Shown: one piece after another, positions 40,511 through 50,000 of the stretch
Numbering within the stretch: the first letter of the stretch is position 1
Layout of the letters: each line of letters starts with the position of its first letter
Assembly (NCBI RefSeq): GCF_000421645.1
Contig: NZ_ATXK01000014.1
Location: 34,966 to 98,965, forward strand
Length of the DNA stretch: 64,000 bases
Origin: Aurantimonas coralicida DSM 14790
Lineage (GTDB): Bacteria > Pseudomonadota > Alphaproteobacteria > Rhizobiales > Rhizobiaceae
Direction of reading: 5' to 3'
Program-made: the position numbers and the translations under genes
The notes under the pieces: generated by a model
The model's database searches: none
Told to the model about the DNA's origin: nothing
What the model saw: the letters and a program-made list of their open reading frames with translations, nothing else

Positions 40511-41335
40511 ATGCCATCTTCGAACGGTTCGACGAGCGCCCCCGCGGGCGCCCCGGCCCTGAGCGACAGACTGCCCGGCGCAAGCGGCCAGGCGGATGTC
40601 GGCGCGGCCGTGCCGGGCGCCCCCATGAGCGGCGCGCTCGACCGTCTCAACCGGCTCGCACCGCCCTGGGACGAAATCGCGCTGACCCAGCTTCTCGGCG
40701 ACGTGGCGACGGATTTCGGCTTCTCCCATGCCGCGGTTCTGTCGGTCCCCTCGACGGACGATGGCGGGACGGCGACGCGGCTTCTCCTGTCCAACTGGTC
40801 GGAGAGCTTCGGCCAGGCCTATGAACAGCTCGGCCTGCACCGCTCCAAGCTGGTCGTCGGCGCCCTGAAGACCGATCCCATGCCCTTCGTCTGGGACATC
40901 GACACGCTCTACGGCGCCGATGAACCCGATCCCTCGCCGGCGGCCCGCATGCTGCTGGAAGCGGAGTACCTCGCCGGCGCCTTCTTCCCGGTGCACGGGC
41001 TCACCGCCTTCAACGGTGCCCTGTCCTTCGCCGGACGCAGCTGCGCCCTCCCGGCGGAGGCGATCCGCGAGCTGCATCTCTTCGCCTTCGCCCTGTTCGG
41101 CATGCTGGCGGCGGCGCGCTTCGAGGAGAACCGGCGCAACAATCCCCTGTCGGTGCGCGAGCGCGACTGCCTGAAGCTCGCCATGCTCGGCAAGACGTCA
41201 TCCGAAATCGGCATCATCCTGAGCCTGTCCGAATACACCATCTCGCAATATCTGACGGCCGCCCAGCGCAAGCTCGACGCCTCCAACCGCACCCACGCGG
41301 TCGCCCTCGCCGCCCAGCTCGGCTATCTGTCCTGA
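40511..41335 (+). CDS. LuxR-family regulator with autoinducer-binding-like domain (orphan)
   Basis: 274 residues from ATG 40511, with GAGAGG 10 bp upstream. Residues about 45-200 align with autoinducer-binding domains (LLLSNWSESFGQAYEQLGLH, TDPMPFVWD). The invariant Asp-Pro that contacts the homoserine lactone is not seen (LHRSKLVV at that position). C-terminal GerE HTH: PLSVRERDCLKLAMLGKTSS, IGIILSLSEYTISQYLTAA. No luxI-type synthase is present in the window, so it is a LuxR solo. The N-terminal ~40 residues are low complexity. Confidence 0.83.
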   Translation: MPSSNGSTSAPAGAPALSDRLPGASGQADVGAAVPGAPMSGALDRLNRLAPPWDEIALTQLLGDVATDFGFSHAAVLSVPSTDDGGTATRLLLSNWSESFGQAYEQLGLHRSKLVVGALKTDPMPFVWDIDTLYGADEPDPSPAARMLLEAEYLAGAFFPVHGLTAFNGALSFAGRSCALPAEAIRELHLFAFALFGMLAAARFEENRRNNPLSVRERDCLKLAMLGKTSSEIGIILSLSEYTISQYLTAAQRKLDASNRTHAVALAAQLGYLS

Positions 41336-41424
41336 AGCAGCCTGCAGCACGTCAGCTGTGCTCGTTCAGGGTCCGTTCGAGCGTCGGAGCTGGGAATCTT
41401 CGACGCTGCTCTAGATGACCGCCC

Positions 41425-42045
41425 ATGAACGTCCTGCCCAAAGGCGTCCGGCACATTCCGGGCCATCTCTCCCGCGGCGAACAGGTCGCGCTGGTCGATG
41501 CGGTGCGCGAGGTGGTGGCCGCCGCGCCGCTGTACCGGCCGGAAATGCCGCGGACCGGAAAGCCCCTGTCGGTGCGCATGACCAATTGCGGCGATCTGGG
41601 CTGGGTGACCGACCGGTCCGGCTATCGCTACCAGCCCACGCATCCGGTGACCGGCACGCCCTGGCCGGCGATCCCCCCGGAGCTTCTGGAGATCTGGCAG
41701 GACCTCGCCGCCTTCGATCATCCGCCGCAGGCCTGCCTCGTGAATTTCTACGAGGACACCGCCAAGATGGGCCTGCACCAGGACAAGGACGAGACCGATC
41801 TGTCGGCACCGGTCGTCTCCGTCTCGCTCGGCGACGACTGCCTGTTCCGTGTCGGCGAGACCACCCGCGGCGGCCGCACGACCTCGATCCGGCTGCATTC
41901 GGGCGACGTGGTCGTGCTCGGCGGCGAGGGGCGTCTGGCCTATCACGGCGTCGACCGGATCTACCCCGCGACCTCGACGCTCCTGAAGAAGGGCGGCCGG
42001 ATCAACCTGACCCTGCGCCGCGTGACGGCCCATGCGGGCACCTGA
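41425..42045 (+). CDS. alkB: Alkylated DNA repair dioxygenase AlkB
   Basis: 206 residues. A 2-oxoglutarate/Fe(II) dioxygenase removing methyl groups from 1-meA and 3-meC. CLVNFYEDTAKMGLHQDKDE carries the HxD iron ligands, EGRLAYHGVDRI the distal His, and RINLTLRRV the 2-oxoglutarate arginines. It has no adjacent ada or alkA. Its stop is immediately adjacent to that of the convergent membrane-protein gene. Confidence 0.93.
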   Translation: MNVLPKGVRHIPGHLSRGEQVALVDAVREVVAAAPLYRPEMPRTGKPLSVRMTNCGDLGWVTDRSGYRYQPTHPVTGTPWPAIPPELLEIWQDLAAFDHPPQACLVNFYEDTAKMGLHQDKDETDLSAPVVSVSLGDDCLFRVGETTRGGRTTSIRLHSGDVVVLGGEGRLAYHGVDRIYPATSTLLKKGGRINLTLRRVTAHAGT

Positions 42046-43047
42046 TCATTCCGCCGGCTCGGTCTTCCCGGCTTCGGGCGGCTGCAACTTGGCAAGCAGC
42101 TCTGGCGGGAATGTCTGGTTGTAGATCGCCCGGCGGCTGACGGCTTCCCAGAACTCCCCCTGGACCGCCGGGTCGTCCGGCAGCTTGTAGCCGAGCTGCT
42201 TTGCCAGCGCCGGCAGATAGCAGTCGAAGCCGGCCCGCACCACACGGCCCCATCCCACGGCCCGATCGATGGCGAGTTCATAGCTTCCCCAGGCGACGCC
42301 GAGGCTCACAACCGCCGCCAGAAGCAGCCCGTACTCGCCGGAGTCCAGAAACGGGCGGACCTGCGAAATCCGCAGCGCATAGTCGAAGCTCATGGCGAAG
42401 ACGACGATCAGGCCGATGGCCAGAAGGCCTGCCAGGAAGACGAAATTCATCGCGCAGTTCACCGCCGTGCGGACATCCTCGACCGCCTCGCGAAAATCAT
42501 CCGAGAAGACCGTCGAGAGGTGAATCCAGAGCGGGATCGAATCGACCCGGTAGACGGCGCTCGAATAGGTCTCGAAGGCCCGGATGGCGTTGCCGAAGCG
42601 GGTCGGCAGGACGGATTCGGGTTTCTCCGGGTACCGGTCCACCCGCTGCCTGATGAGTTCGGTGTAGCGCGCGATATCACTTGCGGGAAAGGCATCGCCC
42701 TCGGCGATCCACCGGGCCCGCAGGGCCGCGATCTCGCTGTCGATGGCGTCGAGCTTCCGTTCTTCACGCGCCTTCAGTGGCTTGATCCAGGACACGGGAG
42801 GCCAGTAGCCCTCGAGCAGCTTGTAGAGAGGATCGTTGCCGAGCATCAGGAAGATCGCCAGCGTCCAGACGAGCAGGGCATTGTAGAGAACGTCGCCCAG
42901 CGTCACGGACTCGGTCAGTGTCGTGTAGAGCGCCGGATTGACCGGTTCGACGATCAGCAGCAGCGCGCAACTGTAGAAGACCAGCGCCGGAAACAGGAAG
43001 CCGACAATGAACGATCGATCGGCCAGCTTGGCGAGATTGGCGACCAT
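42046..43047 (-). CDS. Uncharacterised multi-pass membrane protein, partner of the GroES-like gene
   Basis: 333 residues. Two hydrophobic segments at the N-terminus (VGFLFPALVFYSCALLLIVE; VLYNALLVWTLAIFLMLGND), a hydrophilic cytoplasmic region about 75-200 with heptad-like KAREERKLDAIDSEIAALRA, a conserved-looking LPTRFGNAIRAFETYSSAVY, and two more membrane segments (FVFLAGLLAIGLIVVFAMSF; GLLLAAVVSLGVAWGSYELA). I do not recognise a named family. It follows the GroES-like gene by 18 bp on the same strand, so the two probably form an operon. It is convergent with alkB, with no gap between the stops. Confidence 0.72.
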   Translation of the reverse strand: MVANLAKLADRSFIVGFLFPALVFYSCALLLIVEPVNPALYTTLTESVTLGDVLYNALLVWTLAIFLMLGNDPLYKLLEGYWPPVSWIKPLKAREERKLDAIDSEIAALRARWIAEGDAFPASDIARYTELIRQRVDRYPEKPESVLPTRFGNAIRAFETYSSAVYRVDSIPLWIHLSTVFSDDFREAVEDVRTAVNCAMNFVFLAGLLAIGLIVVFAMSFDYALRISQVRPFLDSGEYGLLLAAVVSLGVAWGSYELAIDRAVGWGRVVRAGFDCYLPALAKQLGYKLPDDPAVQGEFWEAVSRRAIYNQTFPPELLAKLQPPEAGKTEPAE

Positions 43048-43065
43048 GCTGCGGCTCCCGGCGGA

Positions 43066-43587
43066 CTAGAAGGTATCGTCGGGCTCGTCGGAGCCGGGCC
43101 GCGGCCGGCCCGGCCCGATCGTCGGCTCACCGGGCAGCCCCATCCGCTCCATCTGATCGTGCCCCGGCGGGCCGACCTGCCGCCGCACCCTGCCCGCAAC
43201 GCCGCGCGCGCGATCCCCCGGCCCCTTATCCGGCTCCGCTTTACGCGTCGGCGGGGCCGGACCCGTGGTCGGCTCGCCGGGAAGGGCGGAACGGTTCATC
43301 ACGCCGAGAAGCTCCGACATGCGGACAACCAGGAGATCCTGGCCCGATACCTTGCGCTGCCTGCCGGCCGTTGGCGCGAAGAGCACATGGTCCCCCACCG
43401 CCATGTTCATCGAAGCGATCCGCCCCTTGCGCCGCCGTCCGGGGCCCACAGCGACGATCTCCCCTTCGGTCGGCTTGTTCGCTGCACTATCCGGCAGGAC
43501 GCGGCCGGACGATTGCTCGGGTGGCGCCACGGGGCGGACGAGAATGCGATCCTGCAGCCGTCGGAACTTTATCGGCCGGAACTTCAT
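43066..43587 (-). CDS. GroES-like (Cpn10) protein with a C-terminal disordered extension
   Basis: 173 residues from ATG 43587, with GAGGTGGGACCG upstream. Residues about 1-98 match Cpn10: MKFRPIKFRRLQDRILVRPV, KPTEGEIVAVGPGRRRKGRI, MAVGDHVLFA and SGQDLLVVRMSELLGVM. The mobile loop that binds GroEL reads PEQSSGRVLPDSAANKP, one residue shorter than the usual alphaproteobacterial loop and lacking the GG-I-I/V hydrophobic triplet. A 75-residue Pro/Gly/Arg-rich tail with two PGEPT(T/I)GP copies is added. No groEL lies in the window. It is followed by the membrane-protein gene. Confidence 0.8.
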   Translation of the reverse strand: MKFRPIKFRRLQDRILVRPVAPPEQSSGRVLPDSAANKPTEGEIVAVGPGRRRKGRIASMNMAVGDHVLFAPTAGRQRKVSGQDLLVVRMSELLGVMNRSALPGEPTTGPAPPTRKAEPDKGPGDRARGVAGRVRRQVGPPGHDQMERMGLPGEPTIGPGRPRPGSDEPDDTF

Positions 43588-43765
43588 CGGTCCCACCTCG
43601 ATCGGCGTCCTGCTGAGGACCGGCGAACGGGCCGGCGCAGCGGCACGAGGAAAGAGGCAGGATAACGTAACGGAAGATATGCGCAAGGTTGCGGCCTCCG
43701 CGCCCGTCCGACGCGCTACGCGGCCGGCAGTCAAGCCAACCGAATGCCGCGAGCCTGCGCCCGGC

Positions 43766-44725
43766 TCAGAGCTTGCGCAGCGCGACCTGCTCGATGAGGT
43801 GATCCGGCCCCTTGCGCAGGATCAGGTCGGCGCGCGGCCGCGTCGGCAGGATGTTGGCGTGGAGATTGATCTCGTTGATGTTCGACCATAGGCCCTGGGC
43901 GATGGTCAGCGCTTCCTCGGGCGAGATCTGCGAGTAGCGGTGGAAGAACGAGCCGGTCTCGCGGAACGCCGTCTCGCGCAGCCGCATGAAGCGCTCGATG
44001 TACCAGCGCTTGATGTCGGCCTCGTCGGCATCGATGTAGATCGAATGATCGAAGAAGTCCGACACGAAGGGCACCGCCGTGCCGTCGGCCGGCATGTCGC
44101 GCACCTGCAGGACGTTGAGACCCTCGAAGATCAGGATGTCCGGCCGGTCGATGGTGACCCTCTGGCCCGGCACCACGTCATAGTAGAAATGCGAATAGAC
44201 CGGCGCCTCGACCCGCGGCACGCCGGCCTTGATCTCCGACAGGAAGCGCAGGATCGCGCCGATGTCGTAGCTCTCGGGAAACCCCTTGCGCTGCATCAGC
44301 CCCTCGGCCTGCAGCACCGCGTTCGGGTAGAGAAACCCGTCGGTGGTGATCAGGTCCACCTTGGGCGAGGACGGCCAGCGGGCGAGCAGCTCCTTCAGGA
44401 CGCGCGCCGTGGTCGACTTGCCGACCGCGACCGAGCCGGCGATGCCGATGATGAACGGCGTCTTCTGCCCCGAATCCTCGGCGAGAAAGCTCTGGCGCTG
44501 CCCGAACAGCAGCTGCGAGGCCTCGACATGGGCATAGAGCAGGCGCGAGACGGCAAGGTAGATCCGCGCGACTTCGTCGAGATCGACGGGGTCGCCGATC
44601 GAGCGGAGCCGGCGAACTTCATCGGCGGTCAGCGTCAGCGGCGCGTCGGCGCGAAACTTCGCCCATTCGGCCGCCGGAAAGATGCGGTAGGGCGAGAAAC
44701 GCGACGGGGCGAGCTGGTCCATCAT
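43766..44725 (-). CDS. coaA: Pantothenate kinase, type I
   Basis: 319 residues. First step of CoA synthesis, feedback-inhibited by CoA. P-loop [80 protein letters not shown] and [14 protein letters not shown]. Overlaps hisE by 4 bp; the hisE-coaA pair is common in Rhizobiales. Confidence 0.97.
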   Translation of the reverse strand: MMDQLAPSRFSPYRIFPAAEWAKFRADAPLTLTADEVRRLRSIGDPVDLDEVARIYLAVSRLLYAHVEASQLLFGQRQSFLAEDSGQKTPFIIGIAGSVAVGKSTTARVLKELLARWPSSPKVDLITTDGFLYPNAVLQAEGLMQRKGFPESYDIGAILRFLSEIKAGVPRVEAPVYSHFYYDVVPGQRVTIDRPDILIFEGLNVLQVRDMPADGTAVPFVSDFFDHSIYIDADEADIKRWYIERFMRLRETAFRETGSFFHRYSQISPEEALTIAQGLWSNINEINLHANILPTRPRADLILRKGPDHLIEQVALRKL

Positions 44726-45054
44726 CCGGCCGAACTGTCGGGCCGCCCCGCCTTTTCCTGCAGGCCGGTCTGGGCCGTGCGCCTGCCGAGCTCGGCCATC
44801 ACCGCCGATACCGGCACGTGGCGCAGATGCAGCGTCACGAGCAGGTGGTAGAGAAGGTCGGCGGCCTCGCTGGTCACCCGCGCATCATCCTGGGAGACGG
44901 CAGCGATCACCGTCTCCGTCGCTTCCTCGCCGAGCTTCTTGGCGACATGGCCAATGCCCTTGGCCGCGAGCGACGCGGTGTAGGAGCCGGCGTCGTCGGA
45001 GGTCGCGCGGGCGGCGACGATGGTCTCCAGGTCGGCAAGCGTGAAATCGGTCAT
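44722..45054 (-). CDS. hisE: Phosphoribosyl-ATP pyrophosphatase HisE
   Basis: 110 residues. Second step of histidine synthesis, PR-ATP to [45 protein letters not shown] (EExxE-type Mg site) and [17 protein letters not shown] are the MazG-like HisE motifs. Four-base overlap with coaA and 51 bp after hisF. Confidence 0.95.
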   Translation of the reverse strand: MTDFTLADLETIVAARATSDDAGSYTASLAAKGIGHVAKKLGEEATETVIAAVSQDDARVTSEAADLLYHLLVTLHLRHVPVSAVMAELGRRTAQTGLQEKAGRPDSSAG

Positions 45055-45105
45055 GATGCCCTTTCGTAGGCCGGCGCTCGCTGCGCGGATCCGCCGAGGC
45101 TTCGG

Positions 45106-45891
45106 TCAGTCCGGCGGGTCGAGCCGCATCGGGATGCCGGCGGCGGCCATATGGGCCTTGGCTTCCGCGATCGTATAAGTGCCGAAGTGAAAAATCGAGG
45201 CGGCCAGAACCGCCGTCGCATGGCCGTCGCGCACGCCGGCAACGAGATGATCCAGCGTGCCGACGCCGCCCGACGCGATCACCGGCACGTGGACGGCATC
45301 GGCGACCGCCCGGGTCAGCTCGATGTCGAACCCGGACTTGGTGCCGTCCTTGTCCATGGAGGTGAGCAGGATCTCGCCTGCGCCCAGCCCCACGACCTGG
45401 CGGGCGAAGTCGACGGCGTCGATGCCGGTGGCGGTGCGGCCGCCATGGGTGAAGATCTCCCAGCGCGGCGCGGCGCCCTCCTCGGCCACCCGGCGCGCGT
45501 CGATGGCGACGACGATGCACTGGTCGCCGAACTTGTCGGCGGCTTCCGCGACGAATTCCGGCCGCTTCACCGCCGCGGTGTTGATCGACACCTTGTCGGC
45601 ACCGGCCAGGAGCAGCTTGCGAACGTCGGCGACCGTGCGCACGCCGCCGCCGACGGTCACCGGCATGAAGCACTGCTCGGCGGTGCGCGCGACGACGTCG
45701 AAGATCGTGTCGCGGTCGTCCGACGAGGCGGTGATGTCGAGGAAGCAGAGCTCGTCGGCCCCGGCGCTGTCATAGGCCCGCGCCGCCTCCACCGGATCGC
45801 CGGCGTCGACCAGACCCTCGAAATTGACGCCCTTGACCACCCGGCCGTCCTTGACGTCGAGGCAGGGAATGATGCGTGCCTTGAGGCTCAT
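45106..45891 (-). CDS. hisF: Imidazole glycerol phosphate synthase cyclase subunit HisF
   Basis: 261 residues. A TIM barrel that uses ammonia from HisH to close the imidazole ring. [20 protein letters not shown] holds the first catalytic Asp; [16 protein letters not shown] holds the second; [19 protein letters not shown] is the phosphate site. A Uma2-family gene is inserted between hisF and hisA. Confidence 0.97.
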   Translation of the reverse strand: MSLKARIIPCLDVKDGRVVKGVNFEGLVDAGDPVEAARAYDSAGADELCFLDITASSDDRDTIFDVVARTAEQCFMPVTVGGGVRTVADVRKLLLAGADKVSINTAAVKRPEFVAEAADKFGDQCIVVAIDARRVAEEGAAPRWEIFTHGGRTATGIDAVDFARQVVGLGAGEILLTSMDKDGTKSGFDIELTRAVADAVHVPVIASGGVGTLDHLVAGVRDGHATAVLAASIFHFGTYTIAEAKAHMAAAGIPMRLDPPD

Positions 45892-45981
45892 GGAAGGGTG
45901 GCCTTCTCGTCGGCGGGGCAGGGGATGGGTCGGGAGGGCACGGGCAATGTCCGGATGGGCGGAAACGGCGAATTTTCCGCC

Positions 45982-46539
45982 TTATGCGATGCCGCGATAG
46001 AGGTGGGCAAGAGCCAGCGTGATTCCAAGCCCGTCAAGGGCAACCTCCGCCGCGCTGCCGACCGTCATTTCCGGCCGCTGGAAGGCGCCGTCGTCACCGC
46101 GACGCCAGAGCCAGACCCGCGCCTCGTCCTGGGACAGGACGAGATAATGGGCGAGCGAGGGGATGGCCGTGTATTCCTCCGCCTTCTCGCCGAAATCGAC
46201 CGCCAGCGACGATGGCGAAAGAATCTCCGCCAGGAAGACGGGTTCGCGCGCGGCGAGATCCTGGCCGCTGCCGCCGGCCCGGTCGACGAAGACATCGGGA
46301 TAGCGGATGCCGCCCGGCGTGCGGATGGCGAAATCCGCCGTGCCGATATCGTAGGCGGTCTCGTCCAGTGCGCCGATGAGAATTGCCGTCAGCCTCGCAG
46401 CGAGCTTCGCGTGGTTGCGGGAGACGTTGACCATCATCTCGACGATCCTTCCCCGCACGAATTCACGCTTTCCCTCGCGCCCTTCGTTCCAGCGCAGGAA
46501 ATCATCGGCCGTCCTGATGGCACCGGCATGGATGTTCAT
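45982..46539 (-). CDS. Uma2 family (DUF820) putative PD-(D/E)xK nuclease
   Basis: 185 residues. TADDFLRWNEGREGKREFVR, GIRYPDVFVDRAG and EPVFLAEILSPSSLAVDFGE give the restriction-endonuclease-like core with Asp and Glu metal ligands. The final lysine of the motif is not the usual one but EKAEEYTAIPSLAHYLVLSQ follows as in the family. Uma2 proteins are scattered, often multicopy and of unknown function. It is inserted on the same strand between hisF and hisA. Confidence 0.82.
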   Translation of the reverse strand: MNIHAGAIRTADDFLRWNEGREGKREFVRGRIVEMMVNVSRNHAKLAARLTAILIGALDETAYDIGTADFAIRTPGGIRYPDVFVDRAGGSGQDLAAREPVFLAEILSPSSLAVDFGEKAEEYTAIPSLAHYLVLSQDEARVWLWRRGDDGAFQRPEMTVGSAAEVALDGLGITLALAHLYRGIA

Positions 46540-46614
46540 ACGCGCATCATAACCCGGACCCGCACGGCGATGAAGACCGCCACGGTGTTTGACGCCTCAC
46601 GGCAGCCTCTTGGC

Positions 46615-47355
46615 TCAGCCCTTGCCGGACAGGACGTCCAGCGCTTCCTTCGGGTCGATGCGGCCGTCATAGAGCGCCCGGCCGGAGATCGCGCCTTCGA
46701 GGCGTCTGGCGTCGGGCATGGTCAGGCGCACGACATCGGCCAGCGAGGCGAGGCCGCCGGACGCGATCACCGGGATCGAGACCTGTTCGGCCAGATCGAT
46801 GGTGGCGTCCCAGTTGATGCCGGTCAGGATGCCGTCGCGATCGACATCGGTGTAGATGACCGCCGCCACGCCGGCATCCTCGAACTGGCGGGCGAGATCG
46901 ACCACGGTCAGCTCGGAGGTCTCGGCCCAGCCCTCGACGGCGACCTTGCCGCCCTTGGCGTCGATGCCAACGGCGATCTGGCCGGGGAACCGCCGGGCCG
47001 CCGCGCGGACGAGGTCGGGATCGCGCACGGCGACCGTGCCGAGGATGACCCGGGCCAGGCCCTTGTCCAGCCAGCGCTCGATATCCTCCATGGAGCGGAT
47101 GCCACCGCCAAGCTGCACCTTCATCTGCGAGCCGACTGCCGCCAGAATGGCGTCGACGGCGGCGTCGTTGATCGCGCGGCCGGCAAAGGCGCCGTTGAGG
47201 TCGACCACATGCAGATGGTCGAAGCCGGCGTCACGGAACTCGCGCGCCTGGGCGGCCGGGTCGGCATTGTAGACCGTCGCCTGGTCCATCAGGCCGAGCT
47301 TCAGGCGCACGCAGGCGCCGTCCTTGAGGTCGATGGCGGGGAAGAGAATGGGCAT
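46615..47355 (-). CDS. hisA: ProFAR isomerase HisA
   Basis: 246 residues. A TIM barrel isomerising ProFAR to [25 protein letters not shown] holds the catalytic Asp, [36 protein letters not shown] and [17 protein letters not shown] follow. It lies between hisH and the Uma2 gene. Confidence 0.97.
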   Translation of the reverse strand: MPILFPAIDLKDGACVRLKLGLMDQATVYNADPAAQAREFRDAGFDHLHVVDLNGAFAGRAINDAAVDAILAAVGSQMKVQLGGGIRSMEDIERWLDKGLARVILGTVAVRDPDLVRAAARRFPGQIAVGIDAKGGKVAVEGWAETSELTVVDLARQFEDAGVAAVIYTDVDRDGILTGINWDATIDLAEQVSIPVIASGGLASLADVVRLTMPDARRLEGAISGRALYDGRIDPKEALDVLSGKG

Positions 47356-47391
47356 GGCGTCCAGGCTTTCAGGTGGCCGCGTGCGGCCGGA

Positions 47392-48045
47392 TCAGGGGTT
47401 CCACGACAGGAAATTGGCGATCAGGCCGAGGCCCAGCGTCTGGCTCTTTTCCGGATGGAACTGGGTGCCGGCCTTGTTGCCATTGGCGACGATCGCCGTG
47501 ACCGGACCGCCGTAATCGGCAGTGGCGACGACGTCGTCCGGGTTACGCGCCACCAGATGGTAGGAATGCACGAAATAGGCGTGCAGCCCGCCTTCCTCGG
47601 TGGGGATGCCAGCCAGCAGCGCGTGGTCGTGATTCACGTGAATGGTGTTCCAGCCGATCTGCGGCACCTTCAGCGTCGGGTCCGCCGGCTCGATCCGCAC
47701 GACGTCGCCCGGGATCCAGCCGAGGCCTTCCGTGACCGCCTTCTCGCGGCCATAGGACGACATCAGCTGCATGCCGACGCAGATGCCGAGAAAGGGCCGG
47801 GCCCTGGTCTCGACGGCTTCGCGCAGCGCCTCGGTCATGCCGGGGACGGCATCGAGGCCGGCACGGCAATCGGCATAGGCGCCCACGCCCGGCAGGACGA
47901 TGCGGTCGGCGGCCAGCACCACCTGCGGATCGTCGGTGAGGACGATCTCGGCATTGGCATTGCTCTCTCGGGCGGCGCGCTCGAAGGCCTTGGTGGCCGA
48001 GCGCAGATTGCCCGAACCGTAATCGACGATGGCGACGGTCTGCAT
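47392..48045 (-). CDS. hisH: Imidazole glycerol phosphate synthase glutaminase subunit HisH
   Basis: 217 residues from ATG 48045. Class I amidotransferase. [40 protein letters not shown] with the nucleophilic Cys, and [16 protein letters not shown] with the catalytic His/Glu. A parS-like palindrome lies in the codons for IHVNHD. Confidence 0.96.
   Translation of the reverse strand: MQTVAIVDYGSGNLRSATKAFERAARESNANAEIVLTDDPQVVLAADRIVLPGVGAYADCRAGLDAVPGMTEALREAVETRARPFLGICVGMQLMSSYGREKAVTEGLGWIPGDVVRIEPADPTLKVPQIGWNTIHVNHDHALLAGIPTEEGGLHAYFVHSYHLVARNPDDVVATADYGGPVTAIVANGNKAGTQFHPEKSQTLGLGLIANFLSWNP
47630..47645. promoter_or_regulatory. parS: Weak parS-like palindrome inside hisH
   Basis: TGATTCACGTGAATGG, 12/16 to consensus; the inner 12 bp ATTCACGTGAAT is a perfect palindrome. 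It may be a degenerate site or chance, as it encodes part of hisH. Confidence 0.35.
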
Positions 48046-48049
48046 GTGT

Positions 48050-48541
48050 CTATCGTTGCTCCATGGCACCGAAGAACCCGGCGCTGCGGGTCGAGGTTCC
48101 GCGTCGGCGCGACATCGGCCCCGGCGCCGGCCACGGCGCGGTGGCGCTCGCGGGATCGGCGGGCCGTCCGGCCGTGGAAAAATAGGTGAGCTCGGCTTCG
48201 GCCCGGTCGCTGGCCAGGAAGGCGGCGCTCTCGCGCCATCCCTTGCGGCGATAGCGCCAGGCGCGCAGGCTCGGGCCCTCCAGCGCGACGAGAAGGCCGA
48301 CGAGAAGCTGCAGAAGCGAGGCCGCGAAGGAATGGCCGCTGGCCTCGCCCCACAGGCTGATGGCGACGAGCACGAGCAGCGTCGCGAGACCTTCCAGCCA
48401 GAGCCGGTACCGCCACAGCCACAGGACGGTGAACAGGAACGCCCAGAAGGAGAAGCCGTCGCGCACGAAGACCACGCCGTCGGAGCGCGCCCCGGCGGCG
48501 GTCTCGCCGGGCTCGAAGGCGATGAAGCGCTTCAGGCCCAT
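48050..48541 (-). CDS. DUF2628 domain protein (his cluster)
   Basis: 163 residues starting [20 protein letters not shown]. Membrane helices at about 30-90 ([60 protein letters not shown]) followed by the DUF2628 tail [20 protein letters not shown]. It is the usual companion gene between hisB and hisH in Rhizobiales. Function unknown. Confidence 0.85.
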   Translation of the reverse strand: MGLKRFIAFEPGETAAGARSDGVVFVRDGFSFWAFLFTVLWLWRYRLWLEGLATLLVLVAISLWGEASGHSFAASLLQLLVGLLVALEGPSLRAWRYRRKGWRESAAFLASDRAEAELTYFSTAGRPADPASATAPWPAPGPMSRRRGTSTRSAGFFGAMEQR

Positions 48542-48563
48542 GGCCGTCCCGCCGCCCGCCCGG

Positions 48564-49172
48564 TCACGCCAGCGTGCCCTTGGTGGAGGGCACGAGGTCG
48601 GCCTGGCGCGGATCGATCGCCACGGCGTCGCCCAGCACCCGTGCCACCGCCTTGAAGCAGGTCTCGGCGACATGGTGGGCGTTGCTGCCATAGAGATTGG
48701 TCAGATGCAGCGTCACGCCGGCATTCTGCGCCAGCGCCTGGAAGAATTCCTGCACCAGCTCGGTGTCGAAGCTGCCGATCTTGTGGCGCGAGAACTCGGC
48801 CTTGAAGACGAGGAACGGCCGGCCCGACACGTCGATCGCAGCGCGGGTCAGGCACTCGTCCATGGCAAGGTCGAGCGAGGCGTAGCGACGGATGCCGCGG
48901 CGCTCGCCCAGAGCCTGCCGGATCGCCTGGCCAAGCGCGATGCCGGTGTCCTCGACCGTGTGGTGGTCGTCGATGTGGTGATCGCCCTTGGCCGAGATGT
49001 CCATGTCGATCAGCGAATGCCGCGACAGCTGTTCGAGCATGTGGTCGAAGAAGCCGACGCCGGTATCGATGGTCGAACGGCCGCTGCCGTCAAGGTCGAC
49101 GCGCACGCGGATCGCGGTCTCGTTGGTCTGTCTCTCGACGACGGCATCACGCCGCCCGGCAGTCTGGCCCAT
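48564..49172 (-). CDS. hisB: Imidazoleglycerol-phosphate dehydratase HisB
   Basis: 202 residues from ATG 49172 (a GTG at 49181 is possible). Sixth step of histidine synthesis. [40 protein letters not shown] (Mn ligands) and [20 protein letters not shown] are the signature histidine-rich motifs. Monofunctional form. Divergent from hslV. Confidence 0.97.
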   Translation of the reverse strand: MGQTAGRRDAVVERQTNETAIRVRVDLDGSGRSTIDTGVGFFDHMLEQLSRHSLIDMDISAKGDHHIDDHHTVEDTGIALGQAIRQALGERRGIRRYASLDLAMDECLTRAAIDVSGRPFLVFKAEFSRHKIGSFDTELVQEFFQALAQNAGVTLHLTNLYGSNAHHVAETCFKAVARVLGDAVAIDPRQADLVPSTKGTLA

Positions 49173-49347
49173 CGCTGTCACCTTCGCGGGGAATGTCCCG
49201 GCGCTCTTACCACCGCCCCATGGCAGATGTCACCTCGCAGGCCGCTTCCTTGGCAAGGCCGGCCCGAAGGCCCACATGGGGCCCGGATCGGCGGTTCCTG
49301 CGGCCTCGAACGGCGCAGCGGCCTGCTGGATGGAAAAGGACAGTGCG

Positions 49348-49914
49348 ATGAGCATGGAAAACCACGACCCCGCCACGATCTACGGCACCACCATCGTCAC
49401 CGTGCGCAAGGGCGGCAAGGTGGTCATCGCCGGCGACGGGCAGGTGTCGCTCGGCAATACGGTGATGAAGGGCAATGCCCGCAAGGTGCGCCGGATCGGC
49501 AAGAAGGGCGATGTCATCGCCGGCTTCGCGGGCGCGACCGCCGACGCCTTCACCCTCTTGGAGCGGCTGGAGGCCAAGCTCGAGCAATATCCCGACCAGC
49601 TCATGCGCGCCTGCGTTGAACTCGCCAAGGACTGGCGCACGGACCGCTATCTGCGCCGTCTGGAGGCGATGATGATCGTCGCCGACCGGCAGGTGACGCT
49701 GACGCTCACCGGCAATGGCGACGTTCTCGAGCCCGAGCACGGTGTGATCGCCATCGGCTCGGGGGGCAATTACGCGCTGGCCGCGGCGCGGGCGCTTGCG
49801 GATACGGATTACGACGCCGAGGAGATCGCCCGCCGCGCCATGAAGATCGCCGGCGAGATCTGCATCTACACCAACGACAATGTCGTCGTCGAAAGCCTCG
49901 ACGAGACCGCATGA
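49348..49914 (+). CDS. hslV: ATP-dependent protease proteolytic subunit HslV (ClpQ)
   Basis: 188 residues from ATG 49348 (AAGGA 8 bp upstream). A threonine peptidase of proteasome type. A 13-residue propeptide ([13 protein letters not shown]) precedes the catalytic Thr of [30 protein letters not shown] and [18 protein letters not shown] complete the fold. It would work with HslU at 38928-40232, which here is 9 kb away and opposite in orientation. Confidence 0.96.
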   Translation: MSMENHDPATIYGTTIVTVRKGGKVVIAGDGQVSLGNTVMKGNARKVRRIGKKGDVIAGFAGATADAFTLLERLEAKLEQYPDQLMRACVELAKDWRTDRYLRRLEAMMIVADRQVTLTLTGNGDVLEPEHGVIAIGSGGNYALAAARALADTDYDAEEIARRAMKIAGEICIYTNDNVVVESLDETA

Positions 49915-49920
49915 CAATTC

Positions 49921-49948
49921 GGGGGCGTCGCGAGGCGTCCCCCTTTTA
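49921..49948 (+). terminator. Rho-independent terminator of hslV
   Basis: A GC-rich hairpin (GGGGGCG ... CGTCCCCC, one bulge) followed by TTTTAT, 7 bp after the hslV stop. Confidence 0.72.
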
Positions 49949-50000
49949 TACCCGCCAGCCATGATACGCCGGCGACCAGCGCCGGCAAAGCAATCGCGGA

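Noticed and set aside
45151..48189. Plus-strand open frame of 1012 codons through the his cluster
   Set aside because: Antisense shadow of hisF, Uma2, hisA and hisH, all of which have intact motifs on the minus strand.
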